Below are positions 27,104 through 36,990 of a stretch of DNA of 64,000 bases, piece by piece. The notes beneath the pieces were generated by a model. The model was not told the origin of the DNA. It was given only the letters and a program-made list of their open reading frames with translations, and did no database searches. Each line of letters begins with the position of its first letter. Position 1 is the stretch's first letter. The translations under genes were made by a program, and so were the position numbers. Location: assembly GCA_020635255.1 (NCBI GenBank), contig JACKAC010000001.1, positions 1,651,501 to 1,715,500 on the forward strand, read 5' to 3'. This DNA is from Ignavibacteriales bacterium. Lineage in GTDB: Bacteria; Bacteroidota; Ignavibacteria; Tepidaquicellales; Tepidaquicellaceae.

Positions 27104-28450
27104 ATGGCTAAAGATACAACCGTAAATCCCACCAAAATACGCCTGGATGAAATCGAAAAAGAGCTTGCCGAACTCAAATCCCAGAGGGACGAGTTAACCG
27201 CACACTGGAATTTGGAGAAGGAGCTTATTAAAACCATACGGGCGTCCAAGGAGGAAATCGATAATCTAAAAGCCGAAGCCGAACGATATGAACGCGAAGG
27301 CGACCTGTCCAAAGTAGCGGAAATCAGGTACGGAAAAATCCCTGAACTCGAAAAGACCATAGAGACAAAGAACTCCGAACTGAAAAAAGTTCAAGAGAAT
27401 AAGCAGATGCTGAAAGAGGAGGTAGATGCGGATGACATAGCGGAGATCGTCTCGAGGTGGACGGGAATACCGGTTAGCAAGATGCTGGAGGGCGAGCGTG
27501 AGAAGCTATTGAAGATGGAAGAAAACCTCGCACAGAGGCTGATAGGACAAAAGGAAGCGGTTGTTGCAGTATCGGAAGCAATACGAAGGTCACGTGCTGG
27601 ACTCCAGGATGAGAACAGACCCATCGGGTCGTTTATTTTCCTTGGTACAACGGGTGTAGGTAAGACGGAGCTGGCGCGAGCGCTGGCTGAGTTTTTATTC
27701 GATGATGAAAAGGCGATCGTGAGAATAGATATGAGCGAATATATGGAGAAGTTCTCCGTGTCGCGTCTTATTGGCGCGCCTCCGGGATATGTAGGCTATG
27801 AGGAAGGCGGTCAGCTGACTGAAGCAGTCAGAAGGAGGCCATATTGTGTGGTGCTTCTCGACGAAATAGAAAAAGCTCACCCGGACGTTTACAATATTTT
27901 ACTTCAGGTACTCGATGAAGGCAGGCTGACGGATTCAAAGGGAAAGACGGTGAACTTCAAGAATACGATAATCATAATGACGTCCAACATCGGCTCTCAT
28001 ATTATACAGGAAAGACTGCAAGACATAACCGAAAAGAACAGGGACGAAGTGATGAGCGAATTAAGGTCGAAGCTTTTCGACCTGCTAAAGGCAACCATAC
28101 GACCGGAGTTTTTAAACAGGATAGACGAAATAATACTCTTTAAGCCTCTTACCGAAGGAGAGATAAGGCTCATAGTGGACCTACAGCTTGCAAGCGTACA
28201 GAGGATGCTACAGCACAACCAGATGGGTATGGAAGTAGATACGGATGTAAAGGACTGGTTAGGAAAGCTCGGGTTCGATATTAATTACGGGGCGCGGCCG
28301 CTAAAACGTACTATCCAAAAGTACATTACCAATCCCCTTTCGGAGAGGCTGCTTAACGGAGAGTTTCTGCCGGGCGACGATATCCATGTTAAGATGAAAG
28401 GTGAAGGGCAAATCGATTTTGAAAAAGCAAAAGGCGGTTCCAAAAAATAA
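27104..28450 (+). CDS. ClpB-type disaggregase lacking the N domain and first ATPase domain
   Basis: 448 residues against about 860 for normal ClpB. It begins directly in the middle (M) coiled-coil domain ([32 protein letters not shown] at about 75-86) and keeps the second ATPase domain in full: WTGIPVSKM at 119-127, Walker A GTTGVGKT at 181-188, pore loop GYVGYEEGG at 228-236, Walker [10 protein letters not shown] at 249-257, Arg finger region RPEFLNR at 333-339 and sensor 2 GARPLKR at 396-402. Upstream sequence (27011-27103) has no remnant of the missing half, and the next gene there is on the other strand, so this is a compact gene and not a window or frameshift artefact. An own hexamer could still unfold proteins. 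The stop is directly followed by the ATG of the SbnI-like gene. Confidence 0.88.
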   Translation: MAKDTTVNPTKIRLDEIEKELAELKSQRDELTAHWNLEKELIKTIRASKEEIDNLKAEAERYEREGDLSKVAEIRYGKIPELEKTIETKNSELKKVQENKQMLKEEVDADDIAEIVSRWTGIPVSKMLEGEREKLLKMEENLAQRLIGQKEAVVAVSEAIRRSRAGLQDENRPIGSFIFLGTTGVGKTELARALAEFLFDDEKAIVRIDMSEYMEKFSVSRLIGAPPGYVGYEEGGQLTEAVRRRPYCVVLLDEIEKAHPDVYNILLQVLDEGRLTDSKGKTVNFKNTIIIMTSNIGSHIIQERLQDITEKNRDEVMSELRSKLFDLLKATIRPEFLNRIDEIILFKPLTEGEIRLIVDLQLASVQRMLQHNQMGMEVDTDVKDWLGKLGFDINYGARPLKRTIQKYITNPLSERLLNGEFLPGDDIHVKMKGEGQIDFEKAKGGSKK

Positions 28451-29287
28451 ATGATAAATTACACCGACAGCTTTTTTGACCTGAAACTCTTAAAGATAAA
28501 CGACATCAAGCTTCACGAGGACACCGAAACAAAGCGGCTTCGTAATATTTACTCACGTATACGGCGCGACAAGCACCTCATTAACCCGATCATAGTAGCT
28601 CAATACAACAAAGACCTTATCCTCATCGACGGCGCGAACAGGTACAGTTCGCTCAAAGACATCGGCTGTAAGCTGGTGCTCGCGCAGATAATAGATTATA
28701 AGGACGGCCATACAAAGCTGTCAAAGTGGAATCACCTTGTTTACGACATGGATGATAATGTGATAAAGGATTACTGCGATAAGTACAAGCTAAAGTACAC
28801 TTTCACGAGCGTAAAGAACGGCAAGAAAATACTTCACAATAACCTCAACAGAGTGCTGGTATCGGACATAAAAAAGAACGAGACGATGGTAATCACTTTA
28901 TCAAAGGATTTCGGGAAGATGATAGACCAGCTTAATGACATTACACACCTGTACTTCAAGAAATATTCGTTCGACCGCTCCGAGCCGGAGATAAATTTTT
29001 CCGACCTTAAGAAGTTCACGCGCAGAAAAGGAACCCTGATCGAATTTCCGAAACTCAAAAAAGAGCATATAGTAAAGATCGCGAAGAGTAATAAGAAGAT
29101 CCCTGCCGGTATAACCAGGCACATATTGAGGAACAGGGTTCTTCACGTAAAGTATGAGATAAAGAAGTTATTGACCGAGGGAAATGTCAAAGCCAAAACC
29201 AAGGAGCTCGAGCAGATGCTTCTAAATAAAATAGACAAGAACAAAGTAAGACAATACACGGAGTCGGTGATAGTATTCGACGAGTAA
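28451..29287 (+). CDS. ParB/sulfiredoxin-fold protein, SbnI/SerK-like
   Basis: 278 residues. The N-terminal 90 residues are a ParB-like domain (LLKINDIKLHEDTE, then LILIDGANRYSSLKDIG). The C-terminal segment contains IPAGITRH and ends VRQYTESVIVFDE, which resemble the matching parts of SbnI, a free L-serine kinase and regulator of staphyloferrin B synthesis, as I recall that sequence. DNA-segregation ParB features (HTH domain, ParA neighbour) are absent. It follows the clpB-like gene with no gap. Inference: a metabolite kinase or ligand-sensing regulator; the substrate is unknown. Confidence 0.72.
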   Translation: MINYTDSFFDLKLLKINDIKLHEDTETKRLRNIYSRIRRDKHLINPIIVAQYNKDLILIDGANRYSSLKDIGCKLVLAQIIDYKDGHTKLSKWNHLVYDMDDNVIKDYCDKYKLKYTFTSVKNGKKILHNNLNRVLVSDIKKNETMVITLSKDFGKMIDQLNDITHLYFKKYSFDRSEPEINFSDLKKFTRRKGTLIEFPKLKKEHIVKIAKSNKKIPAGITRHILRNRVLHVKYEIKKLLTEGNVKAKTKELEQMLLNKIDKNKVRQYTESVIVFDE

Positions 29288-29296
29288 ATTTAGAAG

Positions 29297-30523
29297 ATGA
29301 GCGTAGAATATTTCATAGCGAGGCGGTACCTGTTTTCAAAGAAGCGGATGAATTTCATCACCATCATCTCGACCATCTCCATAGTCGGTGTAACAATCGG
29401 TGTCGCGGCAATGATAATCGTTCTTTCTGTATTCAACGGGTTCAATTCAAAGGTAACGTCACTTCTGGTTGCATTCGATCCGCACATAAGGATAGAATCG
29501 AAGAATTCTAACCAGCTAAGCAATTACCAGGAGCTGTCAGGGAAGATAAATGACATCGACATGAAGGCTTCCTCCCCTTTCACGCTGAATAAAGGACTCA
29601 TAGCGACGAATGACGTTACAAAGGCGGTTTACATAAAAGGGATCGACGAGAAGAAGTACGGTGAAGTATCCGGGCTTGAACAGTCCACCATACTCGGTGA
29701 GCTTAACCTTAAAGATAAAGGTGACATAGGCGGGATAGTTCTCGGCAGGACACTTGCCGGGGAGCTTAGAAGTCTCGAAGGTGATACGGTTACAATGATA
29801 AGCACTGTCGGGCTGGAGAAATCCCTCACACAGTTCGTAGAGCCTATTACAAAGAAGTTCATAGTGCGGGGAATATTCGAATCGGACAATAAGGAATATG
29901 ACAATAAATATGCGTTCATTTCGCTGGGAAACTCACAGCAGTTATTCGATCTGGGCGATAATGTTAATGGTATCGATATACGGTTAAACGATATAAAAGC
30001 ATCCGAGTCGGTCAAAAAAGAGTTAGAAGAAAAACTTGGACCGGATTATACCGTTTCTACATGGTACGACCTGCACGCGGATTTCTACTCATTGATGAAT
30101 ATCGAGCGCTGGGTATCGTTCAGTATATTGAGCTTAATTATCGTTGTGGCTTCATTTAATATACTTACTTCCCTTACTATGACGGTTATCGAGAAGAAAA
30201 GGGATATAGGCGTATTAAAAGCGATCGGCGCAACGGAAAAAATGATAAGGAGAATATTCCTGTACGAAGGGATAACCGTGGGACTTATAGGGATGGTTGT
30301 AGGGACATTGCTGGGGCTTCTCACGATACTGGGACAAATACAATTTAAATTTTATCAGCTAGACCCCATGCGCTATGCAGTTGATGCGTTGCCGGTTGAG
30401 CTCAGAGTGATGGATTTTATAACCGTGCCCCTCGCAGCATTTTTGTTGTGTTTCTTTGCTTCTATATACCCGGCTTACAAAGCCGCTAAATCCGACCCGA
30501 TACAATCGATCAGGTGGGAATAA
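29297..30523 (+). CDS. ABC transporter permease of the LolC/LolE type
   Basis: 408 residues. One membrane helix near the N-terminus (about 22-45, ISIVGVTIGVAAMIIVLSVF), a large periplasmic domain, then three helices in a C-terminal FtsX-type permease domain with EKKRDIGVLKAIGATEKMIR. The N-terminus YFIARRYLFSKKRMNFI is typical of LolC/E, which release lipoproteins from the inner membrane. A single permease gene, as in many non-proteobacteria, would work as a homodimer (LolF-like). The ATPase gene lolD follows 16 bases later. The start lies 9 bases after the SbnI-like stop, so all four genes 27104-31214 may be one transcript. Confidence 0.92.
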   Translation: MSVEYFIARRYLFSKKRMNFITIISTISIVGVTIGVAAMIIVLSVFNGFNSKVTSLLVAFDPHIRIESKNSNQLSNYQELSGKINDIDMKASSPFTLNKGLIATNDVTKAVYIKGIDEKKYGEVSGLEQSTILGELNLKDKGDIGGIVLGRTLAGELRSLEGDTVTMISTVGLEKSLTQFVEPITKKFIVRGIFESDNKEYDNKYAFISLGNSQQLFDLGDNVNGIDIRLNDIKASESVKKELEEKLGPDYTVSTWYDLHADFYSLMNIERWVSFSILSLIIVVASFNILTSLTMTVIEKKRDIGVLKAIGATEKMIRRIFLYEGITVGLIGMVVGTLLGLLTILGQIQFKFYQLDPMRYAVDALPVELRVMDFITVPLAAFLLCFFASIYPAYKAAKSDPIQSIRWE

Positions 30524-30539
30524 TTTTCAATTAATACGA

Positions 30540-31214
30540 ATGGATAAAAAAGTAATACTATCAGCAAAAGACCTGAAGAAGTCTTATAAGATAACGAAGA
30601 AAAACTATCTCGACGTTTTAAAAGGGATAGATCTAGAAATATACGACAGCGAAGTGGTGGCAATCGTCGGTAAGTCCGGTACGGGGAAAAGCACACTTCT
30701 TCACATACTCGGCACGCTGGATAAACCCGATACGGGGCAGGTATTATTTGAGGGGAATGACATCTTCGCGATGCGAGAGAAGCAGATATCCGAATTCAGG
30801 AACAAAAGTTTAGGATTTATATTTCAATTTCATCATCTTCTGCCGGAATTCACGGCTCTCGAAAATGTACTCATTGCGTCGATGATAGGAGGAACTAAGA
30901 ACGAAGACAGAGCGCGCGAGTTGATGAAGGAGGTCGGTATTTCGGAAAGAGAATCTCATAAGCCGTCGGAACTATCCGGGGGTGAGGCGCAGAGGGTTGC
31001 GATAGCACGCGCATTGATAAATTCGCCGCGGCTGGTACTCGCTGACGAGCCAACAGGTAACCTGGACAGCGAAAACGCTGATGCTATTATGGAGCTGTTA
31101 TTTGGCTTAAGGGATAAGTTCGGTCATACCTTTGTAATAGTTACACATAACGAGGATTTCGCAGGAAGATGTGACAGGGTGATTCGCCTTCAGGATGGCA
31201 TGGTAATAAAGTGA
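30540..31214 (+). CDS. lolD: Lipoprotein-releasing ABC ATPase LolD-like
   Basis: 224 residues from the ATG at 30540; this start is preferred because a longer frame from 30456 would overlap the permease gene and add 28 residues not seen in the family. Walker A GKSGTGKST at 44-52, signature LSGGEAQR, Walker B LVLADEPTGNLDSENAD. The LADEPTGNLD form is that of the LolD/MacB/FtsE group. It powers the permease encoded just upstream. Confidence 0.93.
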   Translation: MDKKVILSAKDLKKSYKITKKNYLDVLKGIDLEIYDSEVVAIVGKSGTGKSTLLHILGTLDKPDTGQVLFEGNDIFAMREKQISEFRNKSLGFIFQFHHLLPEFTALENVLIASMIGGTKNEDRARELMKEVGISERESHKPSELSGGEAQRVAIARALINSPRLVLADEPTGNLDSENADAIMELLFGLRDKFGHTFVIVTHNEDFAGRCDRVIRLQDGMVIK

Positions 31215-31270
31215 TTTATTTGGGAATAATTCATATTTTCTAATATGTATAATTAATCCTGGGAGGATAG

Positions 31271-32320
31271 ATGGCATCGGAATTCAGGCGTTCTTTCAGG
31301 AGCGATGTTTATATATCCAGGTATTACAAAAAGATCGTCATAACGGTTGTTCTTATAATTCTTTCTACGATATTTGGCACCGCCGGGTATATGCTGATCG
31401 AAAATTACGCTCTGATAGACGCGTTTTACATGACTGTTATTACTACGTCGACGGTGGGATTTCTGGAGGTCCAGCCACTTAGCGACGCAGGCAGGTTATT
31501 TACAACCCTTTTGATCGTTACTAATATTGGGATCTTCTTTTACGGAGTTACGACCATCGGCGGGTTTATCATTGAAGGTGAATTTAAAAATTTCTTCAAA
31601 ACATTTAAAGTTTACAAGAAAATAGATAAGCTTGAAGGACATACAATAGTCTGCGGTTACGGCAGAAACGGAAAGCAGGTGTGCGAGGTGCTTCTCTCAC
31701 GCGGAAATGATTTCGTTGTGATCGATAGCAAAAAGGAACTTGTCGAGGAGCTCCGTGACAGAGAAGATATGCTGTACATAGACGGTAATGCAACCGACGA
31801 GGACGTGCTCATAAGAGCCGGTATCAAACATGCTTCCTCTATAGTTTCTACTCTGCCGTCGGATCCGGATAACGTTTACGTAGTCCTTTCGGCAAAAGAG
31901 CTTAACCCTGGTATTAATATCATAAGCAGGGCATCTAATGAGGACTCCGTAAGCAAACTAAAAAGCGCCGGAGCCAATTATGTGATCATGCCTGAAAAGA
32001 TCGGCGGTTCTCACATGGCAATACTAGTTACCGAGCCCGATATAATGCAATTCCTGGCAATGCTGACCGGGCGCGATACGGGCTTCAACATATCATTCGA
32101 AGAATTTTCGCTGGAAGGAATAAAAGATGAAAAGGTTACTATACGCAAGCTTGACCTGAGAAGGAAAACAGGGGCAAACGTAATAGGACTAAAGGATGAA
32201 GAAGGAAAGTACCTGGTGAATCCGGATATAGATATGGAACTGACAAGCCGTACAAAAGTCATAATCCTGGGTTCCCGTGAGCAAATAAAGAAAGCCAGGG
32301 AAGTAATAAAAAGCATGTAA
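31271..32320 (+). CDS. Two-helix potassium channel with RCK (TrkA-N) domains
   Basis: 349 residues. Helices at about 21-43 and 76-98 flank a pore loop, TTSTVGFLEVQPL near residues 58-70. A TrkA-N Rossmann domain follows (HTIVCGYGRNGKQVCEVLL, with D152 in VVIDS binding the ribose) and a TrkA-C-like domain closes the protein. This is the MthK-type layout. The filter reads TVGFLE where classical channels have TVGYGD, so the second glycine is replaced by leucine. A strong ribosome site GGGAGGA supports the ATG. Confidence 0.9.
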   Translation: MASEFRRSFRSDVYISRYYKKIVITVVLIILSTIFGTAGYMLIENYALIDAFYMTVITTSTVGFLEVQPLSDAGRLFTTLLIVTNIGIFFYGVTTIGGFIIEGEFKNFFKTFKVYKKIDKLEGHTIVCGYGRNGKQVCEVLLSRGNDFVVIDSKKELVEELRDREDMLYIDGNATDEDVLIRAGIKHASSIVSTLPSDPDNVYVVLSAKELNPGINIISRASNEDSVSKLKSAGANYVIMPEKIGGSHMAILVTEPDIMQFLAMLTGRDTGFNISFEEFSLEGIKDEKVTIRKLDLRRKTGANVIGLKDEEGKYLVNPDIDMELTSRTKVIILGSREQIKKAREVIKSM

Positions 32321-32405
32321 GGGCTTTTTATTAACACAAATTTTACAGAGGAATTACCGCGTTTTGATTATTTTTTTGTATATTTCAATTTAATTTTCCT
32401 TATCA

Positions 32406-33170
32406 TTGAGCAAACCTAAGATAGTTACAAAAGATCTCAACCTGTACTACGATAGAGGCAAGGTCCACGCTCTTAAAAATATTAACCTGGATATAGAGCC
32501 TAACAAGATCACTGCGCTCATCGGTCCGTCCGGGTGCGGTAAGTCTACTTTTCTCCGAACGCTCAACAGGCTCAATGATCTAATCGACGGCGTAACCATC
32601 AAAGGTAAGGTATTAATTGACGACGTAGATATTTATGATAAGCGGGTAGATGTTGTATCTCTGCGCAGACGGGTAGGCATGGTATTCCAAAAATCCAATC
32701 CATTCCCAAAATCCATTTACGAAAACGTAACCTACGGTCCAAAGATAAACGGGGTAAAGAACAAAAAACTATTGGACGAGATTGCTGAGGAAAGCTTTAT
32801 TAAAGCCGCACTCTGGGACGAAGTGAAAGACCGTTTACATGAATCCGCGCTTGGACTATCGGGCGGACAGCAGCAGCGGCTCTGTATAGCGCGCGCCCTG
32901 GCTGTAAATCCAGAAATAATACTCATGGATGAACCGGCTAGCGCCCTGGATCCCATTTCGACCAATAAAATAGAAGAGTTAATATTTGAATTGAAAAAAA
33001 GTATTACCATTGTTATTGTAACACATAACATGCAGCAAGCATCACGGGTTAGTGATAATTGTGCATTTTTCCTGACCGGGGACGTAATAGAGTACGATTC
33101 GACGAAAAATATATTTACGAAACCCAAAAACGAAAAGACACAGAACTATATCACCGGAAAATTCGGTTAA
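32406..33170 (+). CDS. pstB: Phosphate ABC transporter ATPase PstB
   Basis: 254 residues. Walker [10 protein letters not shown] at 40-48, then the family-specific [32 protein letters not shown], signature LSGGQQQR and Walker [13 protein letters not shown]. The start is a TTG at 32406, because the next in-frame codon to the left that matters is a stop and no ATG is available before the conserved N-terminus. pstS, pstC and pstA are not in the window, so the permease must be elsewhere. phoU follows after 15 bases. Confidence 0.95.
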   Translation: MSKPKIVTKDLNLYYDRGKVHALKNINLDIEPNKITALIGPSGCGKSTFLRTLNRLNDLIDGVTIKGKVLIDDVDIYDKRVDVVSLRRRVGMVFQKSNPFPKSIYENVTYGPKINGVKNKKLLDEIAEESFIKAALWDEVKDRLHESALGLSGGQQQRLCIARALAVNPEIILMDEPASALDPISTNKIEELIFELKKSITIVIVTHNMQQASRVSDNCAFFLTGDVIEYDSTKNIFTKPKNEKTQNYITGKFG

Positions 33171-33185
33171 TAATAATAAACGCTT

Positions 33186-33932
33186 ATGTACCAATACCTG
33201 GAAGAAGAACTTGATCAGTTAAAGGCAAGGATCATAAAAATGGGAAGCCTCGTTGAGGAGCAGATCGCTACCGCAATAAAGGGACTTCTTACCGGGGATA
33301 GGAGCGTCATCCAAAAGGTGGTTGACGGTGACGAACAGGTAGATAAGTTCGATGTCAAAATAGACAAACACTGCCAGAAGATATTTGCCCTCACACAGCC
33401 CGTTGCGATCGACCTTCGTTTAATAATGACCGCGCTCAAAATAAACAACGATCTTGAAAGAATGGGCGACCTAGCGGTTAATATTGCTCACAAGATCGAA
33501 CCTCTTGCCGATCATACAGACCTGTTATTCGAGTTCAAGGTAGATGAAATGTCAGCCGCAGTTCAAAAAATAGTGAAGGGAAGCATAGACTCATTCGTAA
33601 ATATAGATACTGAACTGGCTGTAGAAATAATAAAACTTGATGACGTAGTAGATGATATGGAAAGAGATATGTTCGACGAAGTGGTCGAAAAAATGAGGCA
33701 CGATCAGCATTCCATAGAACCATGCTCTCACATACTCACGCTTGCTAAGAACCTTGAACGCCTTGCCGATCACGCTACTAATGTAGCGGAAGACGTAATA
33801 TTCCTCACCGACGCGAAATTTATCAAACACAAAAAGAACATCGATAAATACGCGCATCCTCCCAAAGAGGACGACGATCTCTCCGACGAAGAACATTCGG
33901 ACGAACCCAGCTCTGAAGATAACACATTCTAG
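33186..33932 (+). CDS. phoU: Phosphate signalling protein PhoU
   Basis: 248 residues with two three-helix bundles. The metal-binding motifs are seen as NDLERMGDLAVNIA in the first half and KNLERLADHATNVAEDVIF in the second. A highly charged acidic tail of about 25 residues (DDDLSDEEHSDEPSSED) is added after the usual end. PhoU connects the Pst transporter to the PhoR-type kinase and represses the phosphate regulon. Co-transcribed with pstB. Confidence 0.95.
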   Translation: MYQYLEEELDQLKARIIKMGSLVEEQIATAIKGLLTGDRSVIQKVVDGDEQVDKFDVKIDKHCQKIFALTQPVAIDLRLIMTALKINNDLERMGDLAVNIAHKIEPLADHTDLLFEFKVDEMSAAVQKIVKGSIDSFVNIDTELAVEIIKLDDVVDDMERDMFDEVVEKMRHDQHSIEPCSHILTLAKNLERLADHATNVAEDVIFLTDAKFIKHKKNIDKYAHPPKEDDDLSDEEHSDEPSSEDNTF

Positions 33933-33980
33933 TATTTTTTTTCAATTTCTATTAAACCATATATTAATTAGTATTGCAGG

Positions 33981-35924
33981 GTGAAGCTTTATCTTGCAAT
34001 ATTCCTCGTATTTTGCACAAATACCGTTTTTTCTCAAAACGGAGATAGTACCCGCACCCCATCATCCAATGATACAGTAAAGATACCTTTCGATGTGAAC
34101 AAAATACCCGGCGCATACCGGCTCTCCAATACATCCGAAACCATCGGTATTAGCGACTGGATCTGGAATGATAAAAGGAATTTGGGAGAGATATTAAATG
34201 AAAGACCCGGGTATATGGTAAATTTTTTTGATGACGGTGGAAGGAATGTGATAAACTTTAACCGGATGGATGAAAAAGGTATCGGTATCTTTAAAGACGG
34301 GATACAAATTAATGACAACCTCTTTGGAGGATTTGACATCGAGAATATATCCGTGAATGAGATAGATACGATCGAAGAACTATCGAATATATCATCCTTC
34401 CTGTGGGGGTACAATACTCAAACAAAATCAATTAATATAATCACAAAGGATATTTTCCAGCCCGAATTATTCTCACAATTAAGGTTTTCGCAAGGCAGAT
34501 ACGGATCGGAAGACGCGGACGTATATTTCAGCCAGTCTTTTTCAAGGAAATTGAATTGGCAAATAGGAGCAAACAAGCGCTCGATAACCGGCAGATACAC
34601 AAATTCCGACTTCGATGTGTGGCGCGCAAGAGGAAAAGTAAATTGGCTCATATCACCAAAGGCAAACATCCGTCTTAATATTAACTACGCAAACATTCAA
34701 AGAGGTCTAAACGGTGGGTTAATATATTCGACCGAAGATACATTACGAAGTGCGGACGATGCGCAGGTTGTAAACTCGGATGCGTATGAAAAACTTACTA
34801 ATTTTTATTACGACTTTTCATACACCGGAAGGTTATTTAAAAACAGAAATTCATTAACAAAGGTCAGATTATATTCACAGAACTCTCTGCGAGAATACAG
34901 GGATGAGGAAAACAGAACGAATTCAAACGGTATATTCATCAGCAAAAATTTCCATGTGATACAATACGGGCTGGACGTCAAGCAGAATTTAGGGTTTAAG
35001 ATAAGCAAAGACATAAATACCAACTTGCTCATCGGTGGAAATATGAGCCTGAATATATTTGATTTTGACTACCCAAACCCTACACTCGAAGGAGAAATAA
35101 ACAGATTTAACGCAAATTATTACTCCGCAATTGGAAAATTGGACACCTACTACAAAGAACTGGTAATTACTCTTTCCGGAAGGTATGATAATCTCTATTC
35201 GCAGAGCTTCATTCAGTCGGGAATAGAAACTAATTACACCTTCTACAAAAATAATGATATATCTGTATCCGCATTTGGCGGTACAAGCGGGCAGTATGGT
35301 AACATCACATATTTATATCTATTGTGGTTTAATCCGGATTCATCGGGTGTTAATCCGATAAATACTACATCATCGAGGTACACAGAGGCGGGGATCAAAT
35401 TCAGCTCAAAATATTTCTATGCTAAGCTGTATCAATACGGAAAATCCGCCCATGATAAAGTCAGATTAGCAGATGGAAATTATGAAGCCGGCTTATTAAC
35501 AGAGTATATCGATGCCAGAGCAGTAGTAAATTACAACGAGGGATCTGTTGAACCAAACGAACCGGAGTTTTTTGTTAAGGGAGACATAAGCTTTCATGAT
35601 CTTCTCTTCAAAGATAATTTAAATTTAAGAGTCGGAATAAATCTTAAATACTTACACAACCTTCTTACACAACCTTATAACCAGCTTTATTACGACCCTT
35701 ACACCTTCAATTCACAACCAATAACTGATTCCACTTATATCGATAATCTCTTCAACATGGATTTCTACGTCTCCGCCCGTATTGGTAGCGCGAATATAGC
35801 TTTCACATTCGCCAACCTATTCGATAATTTCAACTACGACACATATCTCTACCCATGGGATGACCGCGGTGGAGCGTTCAATTCCCTATCGAGATTTACT
35901 ATTACGTGGGATTTCCTTAACTAG
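33981..35924 (+). CDS. TonB-dependent-receptor-like outer membrane beta-barrel protein
   Basis: 647 residues from a GTG start. A signal peptide of 18 residues ends before SQNGDSTR. A plug-like segment follows (ILNERPGYMVNFFDDGGRNV, GIGIFKDGIQINDNLFGGFD), then many amphipathic strands to the C-terminus with a final FTITWDFLN that fits a terminal barrel strand. It is shorter than most TonB receptors, and I see no clear TonB box, so it could also be a porin-like relative. It follows phoU by 48 bases on the same strand, so phosphate-linked expression is possible but unproven. Its 3' end overlaps the convergent GT9 gene by 4 bases. Confidence 0.8.
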   Translation: MKLYLAIFLVFCTNTVFSQNGDSTRTPSSNDTVKIPFDVNKIPGAYRLSNTSETIGISDWIWNDKRNLGEILNERPGYMVNFFDDGGRNVINFNRMDEKGIGIFKDGIQINDNLFGGFDIENISVNEIDTIEELSNISSFLWGYNTQTKSINIITKDIFQPELFSQLRFSQGRYGSEDADVYFSQSFSRKLNWQIGANKRSITGRYTNSDFDVWRARGKVNWLISPKANIRLNINYANIQRGLNGGLIYSTEDTLRSADDAQVVNSDAYEKLTNFYYDFSYTGRLFKNRNSLTKVRLYSQNSLREYRDEENRTNSNGIFISKNFHVIQYGLDVKQNLGFKISKDINTNLLIGGNMSLNIFDFDYPNPTLEGEINRFNANYYSAIGKLDTYYKELVITLSGRYDNLYSQSFIQSGIETNYTFYKNNDISVSAFGGTSGQYGNITYLYLLWFNPDSSGVNPINTTSSRYTEAGIKFSSKYFYAKLYQYGKSAHDKVRLADGNYEAGLLTEYIDARAVVNYNEGSVEPNEPEFFVKGDISFHDLLFKDNLNLRVGINLKYLHNLLTQPYNQLYYDPYTFNSQPITDSTYIDNLFNMDFYVSARIGSANIAFTFANLFDNFNYDTYLYPWDDRGGAFNSLSRFTITWDFLN

Positions 35925-36982
35925 AGAGATTTCGAGAGAAGCTTTCTGCACCCGTTATAGACTTCCTGTACACTTATCTGCCTGATACACTGAAACTCAT
36001 CTTTTCCTTTCCATATACACTCAACGGGCTTTGGCGAATTATAAAAACAAGGACTGCATGATAAAAGCCGTCTTACAGTGAAATGCTCGGTCTGCCACGG
36101 ATATAATTCTAGATAATTAGTATATCCAAAAATAGCTATGGTAGGAATTTTGAATGCGGCGGCGGAATGCATAAAGGCTGTGTCATTGGAAATAAACAGA
36201 CCGCAGTGAGCCATACGAGCCATGGAATCCATATAATCGGATGTGGAGGCAATTACGGCTTCGCCGTTAAGCTTCTCATAAATATAATTATTAACGTCAT
36301 GCTCTATACCAAACAAAAGTATCCTGGCATTAAAATCATTCATTAATCTCTTACCTATCTCGGCGTATCTGTCGGCATCCCATCTTTTGTGAATGTGGTT
36401 TTTCAAAGTAGATGAACCTGCATGAAACCCAACAAGGAGCTTACCGTCCGGATTTATCTCATCAATCCAGTCGAGCGCTTTTTCTTTATCCGTATCGCTC
36501 AGATAGATCTCCAGCCCTCCTGCGGACGAGTCATGCACAGGGGTAAGCTTTTTAATGAGATCGAGGTTCTGTAAGACGTTGTGACGGTTAGGAACCTCAT
36601 TTACTAATGTATTATTAAGGAATTCCATTCGGCTAAAAGCCGTATGTGTATAGTGATGCGATATACGCTCCTTTGCTCCTATTAGGTAATTAAGAACATT
36701 ATACTCGTAACGGTTTGCCGGGTATACATTGATACCAACATCATACTTCCTTGCTCTGATCTTCTTTATTGCGGAAAGTGATTTAAACTTTGACTGACGT
36801 AGAAAATCTATGAAGAATATCTCGTTAAGGTATGGATTGTGGGAATACATTTGTTTGACGGACTTGAACATGGCGAGCATGTTTATCTCCGCTTCGGGAA
36901 ACTTCTCCTTGAGAAGCCTCAGGGAGGGAGAAAACATCAATGCATCACCATTCCCCGAAAGAGCATTTACTATTATCCTCAT
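35921..36982 (-). CDS. Glycosyltransferase family 9 (heptosyltransferase-like)
   Basis: 353 residues with two Rossmann-like halves. The start MRIIVNALSGNGDALMFSPS and the late ISNDTAFMHSAAAFKIPTIA IFG segment match the ADP-heptose:LPS transferase family (the usual late motif is SxDTGxxHxAxAxxxPxxxxFG). It probably adds a sugar to lipopolysaccharide or a related envelope glycan on the inner face of the inner membrane. It is the last gene of a minus-strand group, 8 bases after the GT-C protein gene. Confidence 0.88.
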   Translation of the reverse strand: MRIIVNALSGNGDALMFSPSLRLLKEKFPEAEINMLAMFKSVKQMYSHNPYLNEIFFIDFLRQSKFKSLSAIKKIRARKYDVGINVYPANRYEYNVLNYLIGAKERISHHYTHTAFSRMEFLNNTLVNEVPNRHNVLQNLDLIKKLTPVHDSSAGGLEIYLSDTDKEKALDWIDEINPDGKLLVGFHAGSSTLKNHIHKRWDADRYAEIGKRLMNDFNARILLFGIEHDVNNYIYEKLNGEAVIASTSDYMDSMARMAHCGLFISNDTAFMHSAAAFKIPTIAIFGYTNYLELYPWQTEHFTVRRLLSCSPCFYNSPKPVECIWKGKDEFQCIRQISVQEVYNGCRKLLSKSL

Positions 36983-36990
36983 ATGAGTAC

